Positions 46,597-60,346 of a stretch of 64,000 nucleotides of DNA are shown here, in pieces (positions within the stretch are counted from its first letter, which is position 1; each line of letters starts with the position of its first letter). This DNA comes from Sordaria brevicollis (Eukaryota; Ascomycota; Sordariomycetes; Sordariales; Sordariaceae): contig JAUTDP010000008.1 of assembly GCA_033439795.1 (NCBI GenBank), positions 2,046,001-2,110,000 on the forward strand. The letters run 5' to 3'. The translations under genes were made by a program, and so were the position numbers. A model generated the notes under the pieces. It did not search any database, was not told where the DNA came from, and worked only from the letters and a program-made list of their open reading frames with translations.

Positions 46597-49500
46597 ATGG
46601 CTTCTTCTCCGTCTTTGCAGGAGAAACTGGACAAGATTCGGTCTCCGAATCTCCAGAGCCAGAAACAAGTAAGTCAAACTCATCATTCATCTCTCCATCT
46701 TCGACTTTATCTTCTTCTTTTCCACTACTCCCATGCTCCCCCGAGCCTGCTATTGCACTGCCCTGTCGCCGCCCTTCTCCATTGTGGACATGGACCCTGA
46801 CCGTAGTCTCAGACTGCCAGTGTCCTCGAGGCTATCGAGGCCACCTTCAAGGAGCGCAACACACCAGCAACTCCTACCGCTTACTTCGCCGCCCTCCTCA
46901 GTCTACTCAACAACGAGAACCTCGCGACCCCCGTTGTCTACCTCCTCGATGTCGTCACCCCGTTCGCCCCGAAGCCTCTTCTCCAGGCCAAGTTCACCCA
47001 GATCATCACCATCCTAGCGCCAGTACTATCCCTCCCCGATGCCGACGCTCCCCTTATGAGGGCCTCGATTGGCTCTCTCGAGAGCTTGCTCCTTGCTCAA
47101 GATGCGACACAATGGGAGCTTGGTACCGCCCAGATCGGCCCCCGCCGGGCTGTTGCCGGCCTCCTCGCCCTTGCCCTTGACCCTCGTCCCAAGGTCCGCA
47201 AGAGAGCCCAGGAAGCCCTTAGGAACATCTTGAAGAACCCTCCCCCGAGCCCTTCTCTCGATCATCCTGTCGCCCCCATGTGCGCCGAGACCGCCATGCA
47301 GAGTCTCCGTCTTGTCGCCGAGAAGGCTGCCGCCCAGAGGAAGGAGAAGAAGACTGCCGACTCTACCCACGATCCCGAGCTCATCCACGCCTTGCAACTC
47401 GTCAAGGCCGTCGCCTCCGGAAGCGGTGGCTGGCCCAGCAAGAACATTGAGTCGCTGTGCGAGCTTCTCCTCAGCATTGCCCGGACTGGCAACGAGCACA
47501 TGAGCATGGCTGTTTTCGAGATCTTCGAGATGATGTTTGAGGGCATGGCCGCCGACGAGGTCGCCTCCTCCAAGCTTCCCCGTTTGCTCGAGATCATCAG
47601 GGAGCTCCGTCCCGCGCCCAACGACACTCAGCTCCTCCCTCCCTGGATCGCCATTCTGTCGAGAGCCTACGATGTCGCCGGTCAGATTTCGCCCGCCGAG
47701 ACCTTCCAGGAGCTGGTCGAGCCTTTCACTCTGGTCTCCGGATACCTTGAGTCTCAGCACAAAAACATTCGTGTTTCCGCCTCCGAGTGCTTGGTTTCTT
47801 TCTTGGCCAACTGCGTTCCCAAAGAGGCCATTCTTGAGCCTTCAATCTTCGACGAGAAGGTTATTCAGCAACTAGTCAAGGTCGTCGAGGGCCTTCTCAC
47901 TGTTCAGTACCAGGCCGCCTGGATGGAGACTTTCAACGTTCTTGGTGCCATGTTCGATGCCTTTCGGTGGCAGGCTAACCCTTACCTCCTTTCCGTCGTC
48001 AAGAGCATCGGCGAAATGCGCGGCAACGATTCTTTCGCTGGAAAGCAAGAAGCCGACGAGGTCCTTGGCAAGGCGATTCGCGCAATGGGTCCTGAGGCGG
48101 TCCTGAACGTCCTTCCTCTCAACCTCGCGAAGCCCGTCAAGGGTCAGCCTGGCAGAGCTTGGATGCTTCCTCTTCTCCGCGACTACACCTCCAACACCAA
48201 CCTTGCCCACTTCAAGAGCGAATTGGTTCCTCTCAGCGCTACCATGTTCCAGCGTGTCATTGAGCACCAGGGAGAGAAGAACATTCACATCAAGATCTTC
48301 GAGACCGTTGTTCAGCAAATCTGGTCCATTCTTCCCGGCTACTGCGACCTTCCCCTCGATCTTACTGAGGCTTTCGACACTGGCTTCGCCGAGATGTTGA
48401 CCACCCTTTTGTACGAGCAGGTCGACCTTCGCTTGGATATCTGCCGTGCCCTCAGAACTGTCGTCGAGTCTAACCAGGCCATCGCCACCTCCGACGAGGT
48501 CGATGACCTGATCCTCCTCGGCAGAGTCAGCAAGGAGCAGGCCCAGAAGAACTTGGAGTACCTCGGAACCACCTTTGCGGCCGATTTCCTTGCCGTCCTC
48601 TTCAACGTCTACAGCACCACTCTTCCCCAGAAGCGCGGCCCTGTCCTTCAGACTATCAACGCCTACCTCAGCATCATCCCCCCTGCTCGTCTTACGGAGA
48701 CTTTTAACATGGTGTGCGAGAAGCTTGCCGAGGCCCTCCAGGAGGTCGTTGAGAAGAAGCCCCAACAACAGCAGAAGGCCGACCACATGCCCTCTGCTGC
48801 TCACACCCTTATGGATCTGGTCGTTACGATGTCCATCTACCTTCCCCGCGACAGCTTCGAGGCCCTCTTCAAGATTGCTTCCGTTGTCGTTTTCAAGGAT
48901 GATGACCCGCAACTGCAGAAGAAGGCTTACAAGCTCATTCCCCGCTTGGCTGACTCTCCCAGCGGTAAGGCCGCCCTCGAGGAGAGACACGGTGAGCTCC
49001 AGAAACTGTTCCTCTCTAGCGCCGAGAAGGTGTCGGCGCCTGCCAGGAGAGAGCGTCTTGCTGCCATTGCTGCTCTGATCCACTTCATCCCCAACGACTC
49101 CCTGCACTTCATTCCTTCCATTCTCTCCGAGGTCGTCATTGGCTGCAAGGAGCACAACGAGAAGGCCCGCACTACCGCCTTCGACCTCTTGGTTCTCCTG
49201 GGCCAGAAGATGGTTCTTGCTCAGGGCTCCGTGATCGACAACAGCAAGGTCCCCCACATGCCTGCGGATGCTCCTGCGGCTACCGCCTCTATAGAGGAGT
49301 TCTTCACCATGGTCAGTGCTGGTTTGGCTGGAAGTACCCCTCACATGATCTCTGCCTCCATCACTGCCATTACCCGTATTCTCTACGAGTTCCGTGAGAC
49401 CGTCAGCAAGGAGACCTTGTCCGACCTTGTCCAGACCATGGACCTCTTCCTTACCTCCAACAACCGCGAGATCGTGAAGAGCGTTCTTGGCTTCGTCAAG

Positions 49501-50541
49501 GTGTGCATCATCAGCTTGCCTACCGACATGATGACCCCCCGTCTCCCAACACTCATTCCCAACGTCATGGTTTGGAGTCACGAGCACAAGGGTCACTTCC
49601 GTTCCAAGGTCAAGCACATCATCGAGCGCATGATCCGTCGCTTTGGCTTTGAGGCCGTCAGCAAGTACTGCCCCGAGGACGACAGGAAGTTGATTGTCAA
49701 CATCCGCAAGACCAAGGAGCGCGCGAAGAGGAGAAAGGATGCCAACAAGGAGGCTGGCGAGGGTTCGGACGACGAGACCAGCGGCAGGAAGGCCAGCCGC
49801 TTTGAGAGCGAGTACGACCACGCCCTTTACAGCAGCGACGACGACAACGAGTCGGAGGCGTCCGACGATTCGGATGCCGAGATGACCGGCAAGCGCAGCA
49901 AGAAGGGGGGACAGGCACAGCAGAAGGGCGGCAACACGTACATTCTGGAGGACGAGAACGAGCCTCTGGATCTGCTCGACCGCAACGCCCTCGCCAACAT
50001 CTCGTCCACCAAGCCAACCAAGCTCAAGAGGCACACCGCCAAGTCCAAGGCCAAGACGGATCTGGATGGAAAGCTCATATTGGGCGAGGACGGCGACATG
50101 ATGGAGGTCGACGCGCCCAAGGGTGGCGACAACGACGACGAGGACGGTGTCGGTGCCTATGTGGCCGCTCTCAAGGGCAAGGATGCGCCCAAGAGGGGTC
50201 TCCGCGGCAAGCTCAAGTTCTCCAGCAAGGGCAGGAAGAACGATGACAGCGATGACGAGGATGATGGTATGGACATCGACGACAACACAGCCAAGGAGAT
50301 CAAGCAGAACATGCGCTCTGGTGGCCGTGGTGGTGGTCGTGGCGGTGGCCGCGGCTTCGGCGGTGGACGCGGCGGCGGTGGTAATGGCCGTGGACGTGGT
50401 GGTGGCGGTGACAGGAGAGGTGGCCCTGGCCGGGGTGGTCCTCGCGGCGGTGGTCGCGGTGGTAACGACAGGAGAAACTTGGGTGAGGGTAGGAGGCCGA
50501 TGCGTGGAGGTGTCGGCAAGGGTGGAAGGGGAAGGAACTAA
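46597..50541 (+). CDS. rrp12: Ribosome biogenesis protein Rrp12 (NUC173 domain, HEAT repeats)
   Basis: Rrp12 is a HEAT/ARM-repeat protein needed for maturation and nuclear export of pre-40S and pre-60S particles. Exon 1, 46597..46668, encodes 24 residues; a 144-nt intron precedes 46813..50541, for 1,266 residues in all. The N-terminus is MASSPSLQEKLDKIRSPNLQ, then helical repeats. The NUC173 region falls near 380-600 (QPGRAWMLPLLRDYTSNTNL; EKNIHIKIFETVVQQIWSIL). A repeat-rich section ends with KHIIERMIRRFGFEAVSKY. From about residue 1,000 the tail is acidic and Lys-rich with Ser/Asp clusters (LYSSDDDNESEASDDSDAEM). It finishes in an RGG-type Gly/Arg repeat of about 70 residues ending GGVGKGGRGRN. 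Confidence 0.96.
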
Positions 50542-52027
50542 AGAACTAGAGTCTAAGTGTTTGTCGGTTTTATCTTGTCAGATCACATAGCCTTCTGCGA
50601 GGACACTGCCCCAGGATTTCAGAGCTTTTGAGATATCATGTCTGTTATTGTTTGTTTGTTTGTTTGTTTTTGGTAACGGAGTTCGACTTAAAAAGTATTT
50701 AGATATATGGAACGATCTCTTGAAAGCATGCCATACTTCTAAATGTTTCTTGTGGTGTTCAGTGGAGTGTCATCAAAGTTCGCCATGTCCGAAGCGGACT
50801 GACTGCCCCTATCACGACCCCTAACCCTGAAGTCTCGAGGCCGTATCGGTTGCCGGCCGGACGCTTGCCGGCGCGCTTCTTGGCCTGAAATTCCAAGTGG
50901 GTCCTGTGCCTGCCCCTTGCCCCGTGCACACTCTTTCCCACCCTATAAAACTCTCGATCCCCCACCCCCGTTTCTAGCTTTTCTTTTCCTTTTTTTTTCC
51001 TCAGAAAGTTGCACCCGGGGACGCAGAATATAGGCCCAACGACGAAATTCTTACTTCTTCAGACAGTCGTTGGGTTGTATTAACCGGGGAGATTGAAACT
51101 GAGAGTCTCAAGAATTGCTATGAATGCGTTGCATCTCTTCGGAGAGCTCCGCGATGAATACGCGATCCCGTTTGGCTTCGACATTTTGATACCCATGATT
51201 TTGCCTTCTTTGCTAGATAGAGAGAGACACTGCGTTCGTGATTTGTGCCATGGTTGTTCGATTGTGTGGTTTCGGTCTCGTCGAGCTGTGCCTATTGAGA
51301 GCGCCGCGCATGCGAACGAATTCGTTCTCGACTGGCGACGGGAGTGAATCTGTTCGATTTTCCCGTGGTCGCGGCCGCCGGTGTTAATTGTTCCCGTCAT
51401 TCTTCATTGGTATGACCGGCACATGCCGTGTGGGTGCGCCGGTTGCCGTCCGCTCGTGCCTGAGTCAAGCTCCGTGGATGAACATCTTCCGTACCGATCG
51501 GTCCGTTCTGGTCCGCTTCATGTGTCGCGACCCGTTGCTCCTTGAACAGCCGCGCCGTGTCCAGAGAGCATAAAAGCATGAAAGCATGCTGGCCTGCTGG
51601 TTGGGCAGTCGGTCATAGTCGTTGACAGACTTAAATATGTCGAAAATCGAGAAAGACACAAACTAGATGCTGAGATACTTGATGTTGCCAGATACTCATA
51701 ATCATATCTCAGTGCTTAACAAAATACCATATATCCTTCAAGGTTCGGATCTGAAGTTCTCTGTAACCTGTCGTTGTTTAGAACATCCAATTTCACAAGT
51801 CTTTTCGAGGATTGTTTCTTCGAGAGTTTGATATGATTACATATTGGTTTACCAATATATACCCTGACAAAGACATAGACTCCTACCAACCACATTGTAC
51901 CTTTGTGGATGCACTTTCTGGAAAGTCAAAAAGATAAGCTGCGTACGTACGTATGTATATGTCTGTAAAAAAAACAACGAGTCACAAGAAGTCCTAGAGA
52001 AACAGCGTCAAGAGTTCCAAAAAATAA
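50542..52027. other. Intergenic region rrp12 to tRNA-Ser
   Basis: This 1.49 kb includes the rrp12 3' flank, a (GTTT)5 tract at about 50,649-50,669, and otherwise ordinary sequence. Small ORFs without recognisable content. No gene identified. Confidence 0.5.
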
Positions 52028-52127
52028 CGTCACCTGCAGGATTCGAACCTGCGCTCCCGAGGGAACTGCCTAAACTTGCTTTCTTGCGAATAGCAGGGCA
52101 GCGCGTTAACCACTCCGCCAAAGTGAC
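52028..52127 (-). tRNA. tRNA-Ser (GCT), with a 19-nt intron
   Basis: On the - strand the 100-nt gene starts GTCACTTTGGCGGAGTGGTT. The acceptor stem GTCACTT pairs with AGGTGAC (one G-U), with discriminator G, as usual for serine tRNAs. The D stem is GCG/CGC and the anticodon stem CTGCC/GGCAG. The loop has anticodon GCT at 52,092-52,094, reading AGC/AGU. The intron occupies 52,072-52,090, one base 3' of the anticodon, the canonical position. A long variable arm (TCCC/GGGA) marks a type II tRNA. The T arm GCAGG-TTCGAAT-CCTGC is perfect and supplies the internal B box. Confidence 0.96.
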
Positions 52128-52572
52128 TTGTTGATAGTAGGGATGTTTTTGAGTTCCTATAAGCAAGGATAACCCCGCATGCATATCGACTTGTGCACGA
52201 TGCCGCAATGTCAACTTTGCCCCTCCACCATCATCATCGGCATTACGCATTGCTAGATGACTCGCAACTAAACGTCTTTGACCTCTTCACCGACCAGTTT
52301 GTTCCTGATTTCTGCCAAAATACGAGAACCGTTCACCTTAGCTGAGCCGATCATCGAAGCCCCGAACCTTCGGTCAAGCTAGTCGCGTTGCACCCTGCGT
52401 GGGGTGTTCTCTCGTGGCATGCTCGACAGCCAGTCACGAACAACACTGGTTTCTCCAGGAAAAAGGGGAAAAGTAAGCGGCCACCGATAGTCTCGCGACG
52501 ATGCCATGCGTTGCGGTTCGTCTCAGGGGCAGCCTCTGGCAGGTGACACCGTGCGCTTGGTTATTGTCGTGG

Positions 52573-52596
52573 ATACCTCTAGGTACCTAGAGGTAT
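52573..52596. repeat. 24-bp perfect palindrome
   Basis: ATACCTCTAGGT is followed immediately by its exact reverse complement, with no loop. It lies between the tRNA gene and the start of the A+T-rich block and is related to the palindromes at 13,782 and 14,331. Confidence 0.8.
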
Positions 52597-52744
52597 GAAG
52601 AACGAGGAACATGACTGATCGCTTCCCTTGCTGTCGGTCCTCATCAGCGGCGCCGCTATATGTTGAAAACGACTGGCCAGTCCCTACTTCGCACAGGCAC
52701 CCCCCTTTACAGATATACATGTAAAATCTGTCTATACGTGATAA

Positions 52745-54787
52745 CCCCAAACCTTCCAATATATATATTTTAATCAATTTTAAGGGTATTTATATTCTAA
52801 TTACTATATTTTACTCGTATAAATACCCCCAATTAAATAAAATTAATATTAAGGGATCCTAATCAACCCGCTAATTTATTTAGAGTCCGCTTTATATTTA
52901 GTACTACCGCCCCCGCTCCCGCTATACCTCTTAAAAAACGCGCCGCCGATAATAATAACGATAATAATAACGGCGACCGTTGACGTTCGAAACGGTTATT
53001 ATAGCCTAGCGCCCGCTTAAAAGAAATTAACGCCGAATTTAAAAGCGGAGGAGAATAGAATAAGGGGAATAGAAATAAGGATAGGGATAAGGATAATAAA
53101 AGGACCCTAAGAAAATTAATACTTATTCGACCCTATATTATTTTTAAAAATGATAATAAAAATAAAAAAACGATTATTAAATTAAAAAGGAATATTATTA
53201 TTAACTATATTATTTTTAATTTAAAAATTAAATTTAAAGTATTTACTCCCTTTTCTTTAACCGCTCTTTCCTCTTCGACCGCCCCCCCTCTTCGACTATA
53301 ATTTTAACTTTATTATTTTCGATTTAACGTAAACGCAAATATAATTAACGGTATAATAAAGGAGGAAGACTATAATAAATAATAATAAAATTAATAAAAT
53401 AAAATCGAAATTATTAAAATAATACTTTATATTATACCCGCTCCTTAATTTATTAAAAAATTACGTAAATTAACCTTAATTCCCCTAACGCCGCCGCCGA
53501 TTCTAAATTTTTTAAATATTTTATTTATATATAATATTTAATAAATAACGGATATATAATTTAACCGCTTATTAATTAAATTTAATAAATTACTTACTTT
53601 CGTTTCGAACGACCGCGTCCTTATTAAAAGAAATTTTAATAATATTATTAATACCGAAAACGATTTTAATACTTTTAGTTTTATTCTATTAAATTTAATA
53701 CGAGAAGTCGAAAATAATATTATAAATATTATCCGTAATAAATACGAATTTTTAGGTATAAATCCTATTATTTCTATATAATATATAAATTAATCGGTTA
53801 ATAAATTAAAAATAATTAGGAATAAAAAGGGTATAATACTATTTTAATTACGTATTTTATTTAAAAAAGATAACCTAATTATACTATTTAAATTTTATAA
53901 TACCGCTAAAATACTACGCAACCTATTTAAAGAGCCCGCTAAGCGGTATTTTATTACAATTATTATTTACCTTCGTATAATTAAAGGATTTTAATAATAA
54001 AATATTATTTCTATTATAAATATATTAATACTTTTTAAAATTAATTCTTTTATTAAAAAGTTCGTATAATTATAATTATAATTGTAATCGCAATTTCGCT
54101 AATTCTCCTCCTTACGCTAATCCTCTATACTTATTATATTTATTATCGCCGGTTTTAATACTTTTATTAATAATTCTGAATAATTAACTATATTTATTAA
54201 TACCGTTAAATTAACCGTTATATCCAAATCGAATAAAAAGAAAACTACGATTAATTCAATAGTAGAAGAATTTATAGCGCGCCGCGTATATAATTTTAAA
54301 GAGGTACGCAAGGGTAAAGAAGTAATTAATTTAATATATAAAGATTTAAATAAGGTATAAGGGTATAATAAGGGTTATAAATATAAAAATTATTATAAAA
54401 GTAACGAATATAATTAATATTTTCTTTTTCCTAATTCTAAATACTATTACCTATTAAATATAAAAAACTTTATTAATTAAATATATACTATTATTTATAA
54501 ACGCGCTACTACAAATTAGCTTTTAACTTTTATTATAATATATTAATTCAATTTTAAATACGAATCCTCCTTTTCCGGTACGTAAATAATTTAATAATTA
54601 AATTTATAATTATTTTAATAATATATATTATATAGCGTACTAGGGTCGAAGCGCAATAATAATAGGATAGGATATATATTTATACCCTAAATTTTTAATA
54701 TTTTTCTTTAAAACGGTTATTAAAGTAATAATACTAATAATATAATATTAATTATAACCCTTATAATTTTTATTAATATTAATAATA
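52745..54787. repeat. RIP-mutated A+T-rich DNA left of the LTR element
   Basis: Composition changes abruptly near 52,745. CpA and TpG are almost absent while CpG persists (for example 52,930-53,000), the RIP signature for a CpA-preferring system. Stops fill all frames and the origin could not be identified; it is likely older repeat sequence. The last five bases (TAATA, 54,783-54,787) are the target duplication of the neighbouring element. Confidence 0.85.
54783..54787. repeat. Left target-site duplication TAATA
   Basis: It matches 62,466-62,470 exactly, immediately outside each LTR. The A+T-rich setting makes a chance match possible, but the position is exact on both sides. Confidence 0.65.
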
Positions 54788-55073
54788 TATCAAGGGACAG
54801 TGTTGGTACCGTTAGGTATATGATGAAATATGTATTGTTGTACGAAGGAAGGGAAGGGAGAAGTGTATACGGAGGACTAGATATATAGGCGCGAGCCTAT
54901 ACCCTAATCCGTACGTACCTACGTAATACTATACGTAACTATAAGTAACTAAATCTAAATTATATCGAATTATAATATACGTATTATAATCGGGAATAAT
55001 CGTTAGGGATTTGGGCAATTATATAAGTGGTTAATACGTATACCGGGTATAGTATAAGTATAATCCTATAATA
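54788..55073 (-). repeat. Left LTR (3' LTR of the - strand element)
   Basis: 286 bp. The outer end begins TATCAAGGGACAGTGTTGG; compared with the other LTR the original terminus was probably TG...CA. Its outer ~100 bp keeps most G and C, while its inner half is strongly G-to-A and C-to-T changed. Confidence 0.88.
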
Positions 55074-55090
55074 TTATCCCCCTTTAAAAA
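55074..55090 (-). other. Polypurine tract of the retroelement
   Basis: The + strand TTATCCCCCTTT directly inside the left LTR is a purine run on the - strand, the expected place for plus-strand priming. This fixes the element's orientation together with the RT reading direction. Confidence 0.6.
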
Positions 55091-57699
55091 AAGTTCGCAA
55101 AGTTGAAAAAATTTATATATATATATAATTATAATTTAAAATCTTTTATTAATTTATTAAATATTTTTAACCGTAACGTTAATTGTATCCTAAATTATTT
55201 ATTTATTAAAAATAGTATAATCCTTATTATTACTTTTATAAATCCTTCTTTTACCTTTTTCTCGGTTAGTAATAGCTCTATTTTAAAAATAACGAATTAT
55301 TACGCTAAGCGGGCGGAGCGGCGGTATAAAACGCGGGGTTCGGTATTAGCGTCGGGTTGCCTGTTATAAATAGCGGAGTCCGTTATTAGGTCCTTTCTTT
55401 TTTATTCAAAACGGTCGAAAAGATTTTTAATGCGGGGTAATATTAATTTATTAAAATAATTATAATAAAATTCTTAAAGGCGTATTTTATAATCGATAAC
55501 GTTATCGACCTTTTTTTAAATAAGGTTATAATCGCCCTTCTATTTAATTAAATAATATTAATAACGGTTTTTTCCTTTCTATTTAATATTTAGCAATTTA
55601 TTAAATCTTTATTTAATATATTCCTCGTAATTATTAATATAAATTATAATTCTGCCTTCGTTAGCGTAGATATTGGAATTAACGATTTAGCCGGGGAGAC
55701 CTTAATTAATTTAATATTGGATTATCGAGACGTAGAAGATTGGCGAATATTTTATATTATTGGGTAATTATAATTTAACGGTATATAAATCCGTTTTTAA
55801 AATTTTGAATAATCTTTCCTAATAGAGGGAGAATTTTATATATAAGCGACCGTTAATTAAGTTAAACGTATTAAGTAGGATAGTATCCCTTTCTTTATAT
55901 TTTATTAAATTAATTTACTTTTTATTAGTATTCTCTTTATATTAGTCTTAATTATATTTAATTTATTAAATTACGAAGTCCTAAATTTTATAGAAGTAGT
56001 TAGCGAATTTATTAATTTTATAATATTCTTTTAATTATATAGGTAATAACGTTAGCGGTAGGGGGTTACGAAGTTCGGTATTTATATAGGGGTAATAATT
56101 ATAATTAATAAAGAAAAGTAATAAATTTATTAACGAGGATATTACGTTATTATTAGCGAATTTTATAAAGGGAAATTATTTAACCCAATTAATTTATATT
56201 TAATTAATATATAATCGGAGGTATTATTCTATTTCTATATTAATATATTCGGTTTAGGTATTCGTTTAAAGGTAGAAGGCGGAGGTTAAAGTGCGTATAA
56301 TATTTAAGCGTTAATATAAAAAGGATTAGAATTATAATATAAATTAAATATTTTTATCCGAAAGGATAGAGTTTAAAAAGTTATAAAGGTAATAAACGTA
56401 GTCGATAAAACGTTTAATTAATTTTTTTATTAATAGTGTAACCGTTAATATAAAATATTATATCTTTATTAATTAATTAATAATAATGTAAATATATTTA
56501 AATTTTTAATTAAAATAGAAATTGCCGGGGAGCGAAATAATATAATTAATAGAAATATAAATTTAGGGAATTAATATAACGGGTAGGGTTTTAAAGAAAT
56601 TAGTAGAATTACGTTTAAAGAATTTAATTTTTATATAAAATAGGTAGGTTTTATAGAATATATGTATATTATTAGTTATACTTTTTTAATAGAATTTTCG
56701 GGATAGGAATTCGTATATAATATTATAATTAGGGTAATTTGCGTTAAGCGAATTATATTAGCGATTAATTAATTAAAATTGGAATTCCTTATTATAAAGG
56801 TCGATAATTATATAATTATATTATTTAATAATACCGTTAGGAGTAACCTAATATTCGTTAAAGGTTTTATAGAGGATTTTGTGAATTGAAATTAATTAAT
56901 TACGGTTATTTAAATCGTTTAAAGCGGAGATTACTTTTTAAAGGAATATAGAATTTTTATAATTATTTAAAATAATATCGTCGATCGATTTATTTTCGTA
57001 ATTACTTATTAGGGAAAAGGAATAATAAGAAGTTAGGTTTTTTTCGTCGAAATAATTATTTACGAATTATAAAGGTTAGAAAAAGGTATATTAATAAGTG
57101 GCGAAGCGTTTGTTTTTTATACCCGCGGGGATATTATTAGGCTTTTTATTAAAGGTATTAGGGCGTAAATTTTTCGATCCCGGGGTATATTAAATTTAAA
57201 AGTTAAAATATAATAAGAATTATAATTAGTATATATACCGTTATATAAATTGCTTATTAATTATGAAGGTCTTTAAATTTTTATAATCCGTTAGGATATT
57301 AAATAATTATTATATTCCTTTAAATTCGGGTTATTATTCCTTTAACGCTTTAATAATAATTAAAAATTCTTTATTATAAACGTTATAATTATATTTATAG
57401 GTTATATATTTTATTAAAAAATATATAATTGGGTATAAAATTCCGTTATCGTTATATTATAAAAGCGTATTCTTTATTATTTAATTGGATATATTTATTT
57501 TAATTATAATCTTTTTAGTCTAATTATAAATTTTTAATACGCGTCCGGTTATAAAAACTTTCTTTAATATATTAAAAGCGGATTAATAATAATCAGACTA
57601 TAATTATAATGCGTTTTTTTTTATTAATTCGTATAATAAAAATATTATTATTAAAAATGCTTTAATAAAACGCTAATAAAAGTTCGCGAAGCCGAGGAA

Positions 57700-58400
57700 T
57701 TATTAAAACGATTTTTTAAATTAAAGGGGCGTTTAATCGAATACGGTTTTAATTTTATTTAAATTTATTTTAATATCGTTTAATATAATAATTAAGCCGA
57801 AATATTTCGTATATTTTATATAGAATTTATATTTATCGATATTTATATTTAAACCGGTTTTAATTAAACGTTCGAGGACGTCGTTAATATATCGCTTATA
57901 ATCCTTTTCGTTATTAGAATATATAAGGATATTATTAAAATAAATAATTGCGTAAACGTTAAAAATATTATATAAAATATTATTAATATAATTTTAAAAA
58001 GTATTAAGGGCGCTTTAGAAATTAAAAAATATAATTAGGGATTTAAATAATTTAAATTTTATTATAAACGTAATTAATTATTTATAACCTTCTTTAATAT
58101 AAATTTAATTAAAAGTAATAATAATATCCAATTTAATAAAAATTTTAATATAATAAATAACGTTGAATATTTTTTTAATAAGCGGGAGCGGGTAGCGGGA
58201 TTTGAAAGTAACGTTATTAATATTTTGGTAATTAATATAAACGTAAATTCCTCTTCCCGGTTTTTTAATTAAAAATATAGGAATAAAGGTTTTTAATTAT
58301 AATAGGCGGATAAATTTCTTTTTTAAATTATTGTCGATTTATTTTTTAATAATATTAAATTCTTTTAGGTTAAAAGTATGATTATAGGAAGTGGGTAATA
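57700..58400 (-). pseudogene. Reverse-transcriptase relic of the gypsy element
   Basis: Readable blocks in one - strand frame are RYPLPLI (about 58,178-58,198) and YFNNILIYS (57,916-57,942). Next come the thumb-like segments (DVLERLIKTGLNINIDKYKF) and FGLIIILNDIKINLNKIK, ending at a stop where a Trp would be expected. Asp-to-Asn, Trp-to-stop and Cys-to-Tyr changes are all G-to-A on the coding strand. Confidence 0.85.
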
Positions 58401-60346
58401 TAGCGTTAAATTTAAATTCGAATTGAAAATTATAAGACCGGTTAAAGGGTTGCGTATTAATATTTTCTTAACGGAAATTATTCGTTTATTATTAATATTA
58501 CCGAAGTAATTTTTATTAAATTTATACGTCGGTTTTTAAGGGTTTATTTACTTTTTTATAGAATTTAATAATATTTTTAAATGTAATTTTATTAATATTG
58601 ATATTATTAACGGTAAAATAATAATTAATAATTTCTTTGTAAATTTAAAAATTGGAAATATCGCTTATAAATATAATTAAAGCGGAAATTTTAATTATTT
58701 TAATAATTTTTTTACTTCTAATATTATAAAATATATTAATTTAAATATAATAATTATTACCGAAGAATTTTTTATAATAAATTATTTTATTATTTATAAT
58801 ATTTCTAATTATATTAATTATAAAATTATTATTAATTATATTCGGGGTTAGGGCGCTTTTTTTTTCTATTACTTTATCTTCATTTATTATATATTAGATA
58901 TTTTTTACTATATTTACTTTCGTTATATAAATAATTTAAAATTTATATTTTTCGGCGAATTAATTAAATATAGTTATTAGGAGTTTTTTAATATTAATTA
59001 GGTCGAAGGGTCCTTTAAAGATATAATAAAGGCGGATTAATATTCGATAATTAGGGAAAGAAGTACGTATTTTTCTAATTGAATAATATAATACGGAAAT
59101 TATACGTAATAGGGGAGGGGGTAATAATATATTATAATTATTAATATAAGAGTTTAACTACTAATAATTTTATTAATAGGGATTGTATTTATTTTATTAG
59201 CGACCTTTTATTTAAATTTATTAAAACGTTAATAAGCGGCGCATTTTACGATTATAGAAATAAAGATCTAGCGAACGGCCTCTAATAGTAAAACAGGGGT
59301 ATTAAATTCTTTCTTATTAAAAACGTTTAAAATAAAGGGTTTTTAATATATTAATCGCGTTTTAAAGGAATTTTTAAAAGTAATAGCAGAGGGTACGCCG
59401 TTAAGAATAATAATTAAAGGCGTATTAATATTATATTTATATAATAATAATATATAATATAGGTAATAGAATATTTTTAGGGGAAAATAATTACATTATT
59501 CGTAGGCGGAACCGAAAATAAAGCGATTATTAAATTAATCGATATTAGGGGTATAATAAATTAATTACGGGTATTTGAAAATAATAAGGTTATTTTTTAT
59601 AAAGTTATAAATAAAAAGATCGATAAATTCGTAATATACGCTAATATTTATAATTAGGCGATTAAAATACGTAATACTCCTTTTTATTTAATTATTAACG
59701 AAGTATAGGAGTTTAGGGAATTAGAATTAGAAAATTAGGAAATTATTACGTAAAATAAAATAATGGTTAATAAACCTTAGAATAGTATAATTATTATTAA
59801 TAAGTACGGTATAATATATTTTATATAATTTATAAAATAAATAAATAAAAAAATTTAATAAATTAAAGTATTTATAACGGCTATTTATAAAAGATTTATT
59901 AATTTTAATAATTTTAAATTTAATTATAAGGATACTCTTTAATTATCCTCCTCTTTATTTATATTTAATAAATATTAACTTCTAATTATAATTTAAGCGG
60001 GAGGTTATATATTTCCTTAATTGTTAATAAAATTATTTTCGTTATTTATAACCGAATTTACGAAATTATAAAGGTATATAAAGGTAAGGTAATAAATAAA
60101 TTACTATTACGGTATAAAATAATTAAAAGCCGGAATATTAAGAGCGGGAATATTTATAGCGTTAACGTTATAATAATTATATTAATTATATTTATATTAG
60201 CTTTAAACGGGGCGTTATTATTAATTACCGTTATTATTATTATTTTTCTCCTTTTCCTTTTTATCCTTCTTTTTTTTCTTCTCCTTCTCTTTCTCTTTAT
60301 ATAATTTATATTTAGGTACCTCCTTTTTAAATTAAATACGACCTTT

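Noticed and set aside
47872..50034. 720-codon open frame on the - strand
   Set aside because: It lies entirely antisense to rrp12, is low-complexity in L/V/G/D, and results from the strong third-position C/G bias of the real gene.
55103..55369. 88-codon open frame in the A+T-rich block
   Set aside because: I/N/F/L-rich translation of RIP-mutated retroelement DNA on the non-coding strand.
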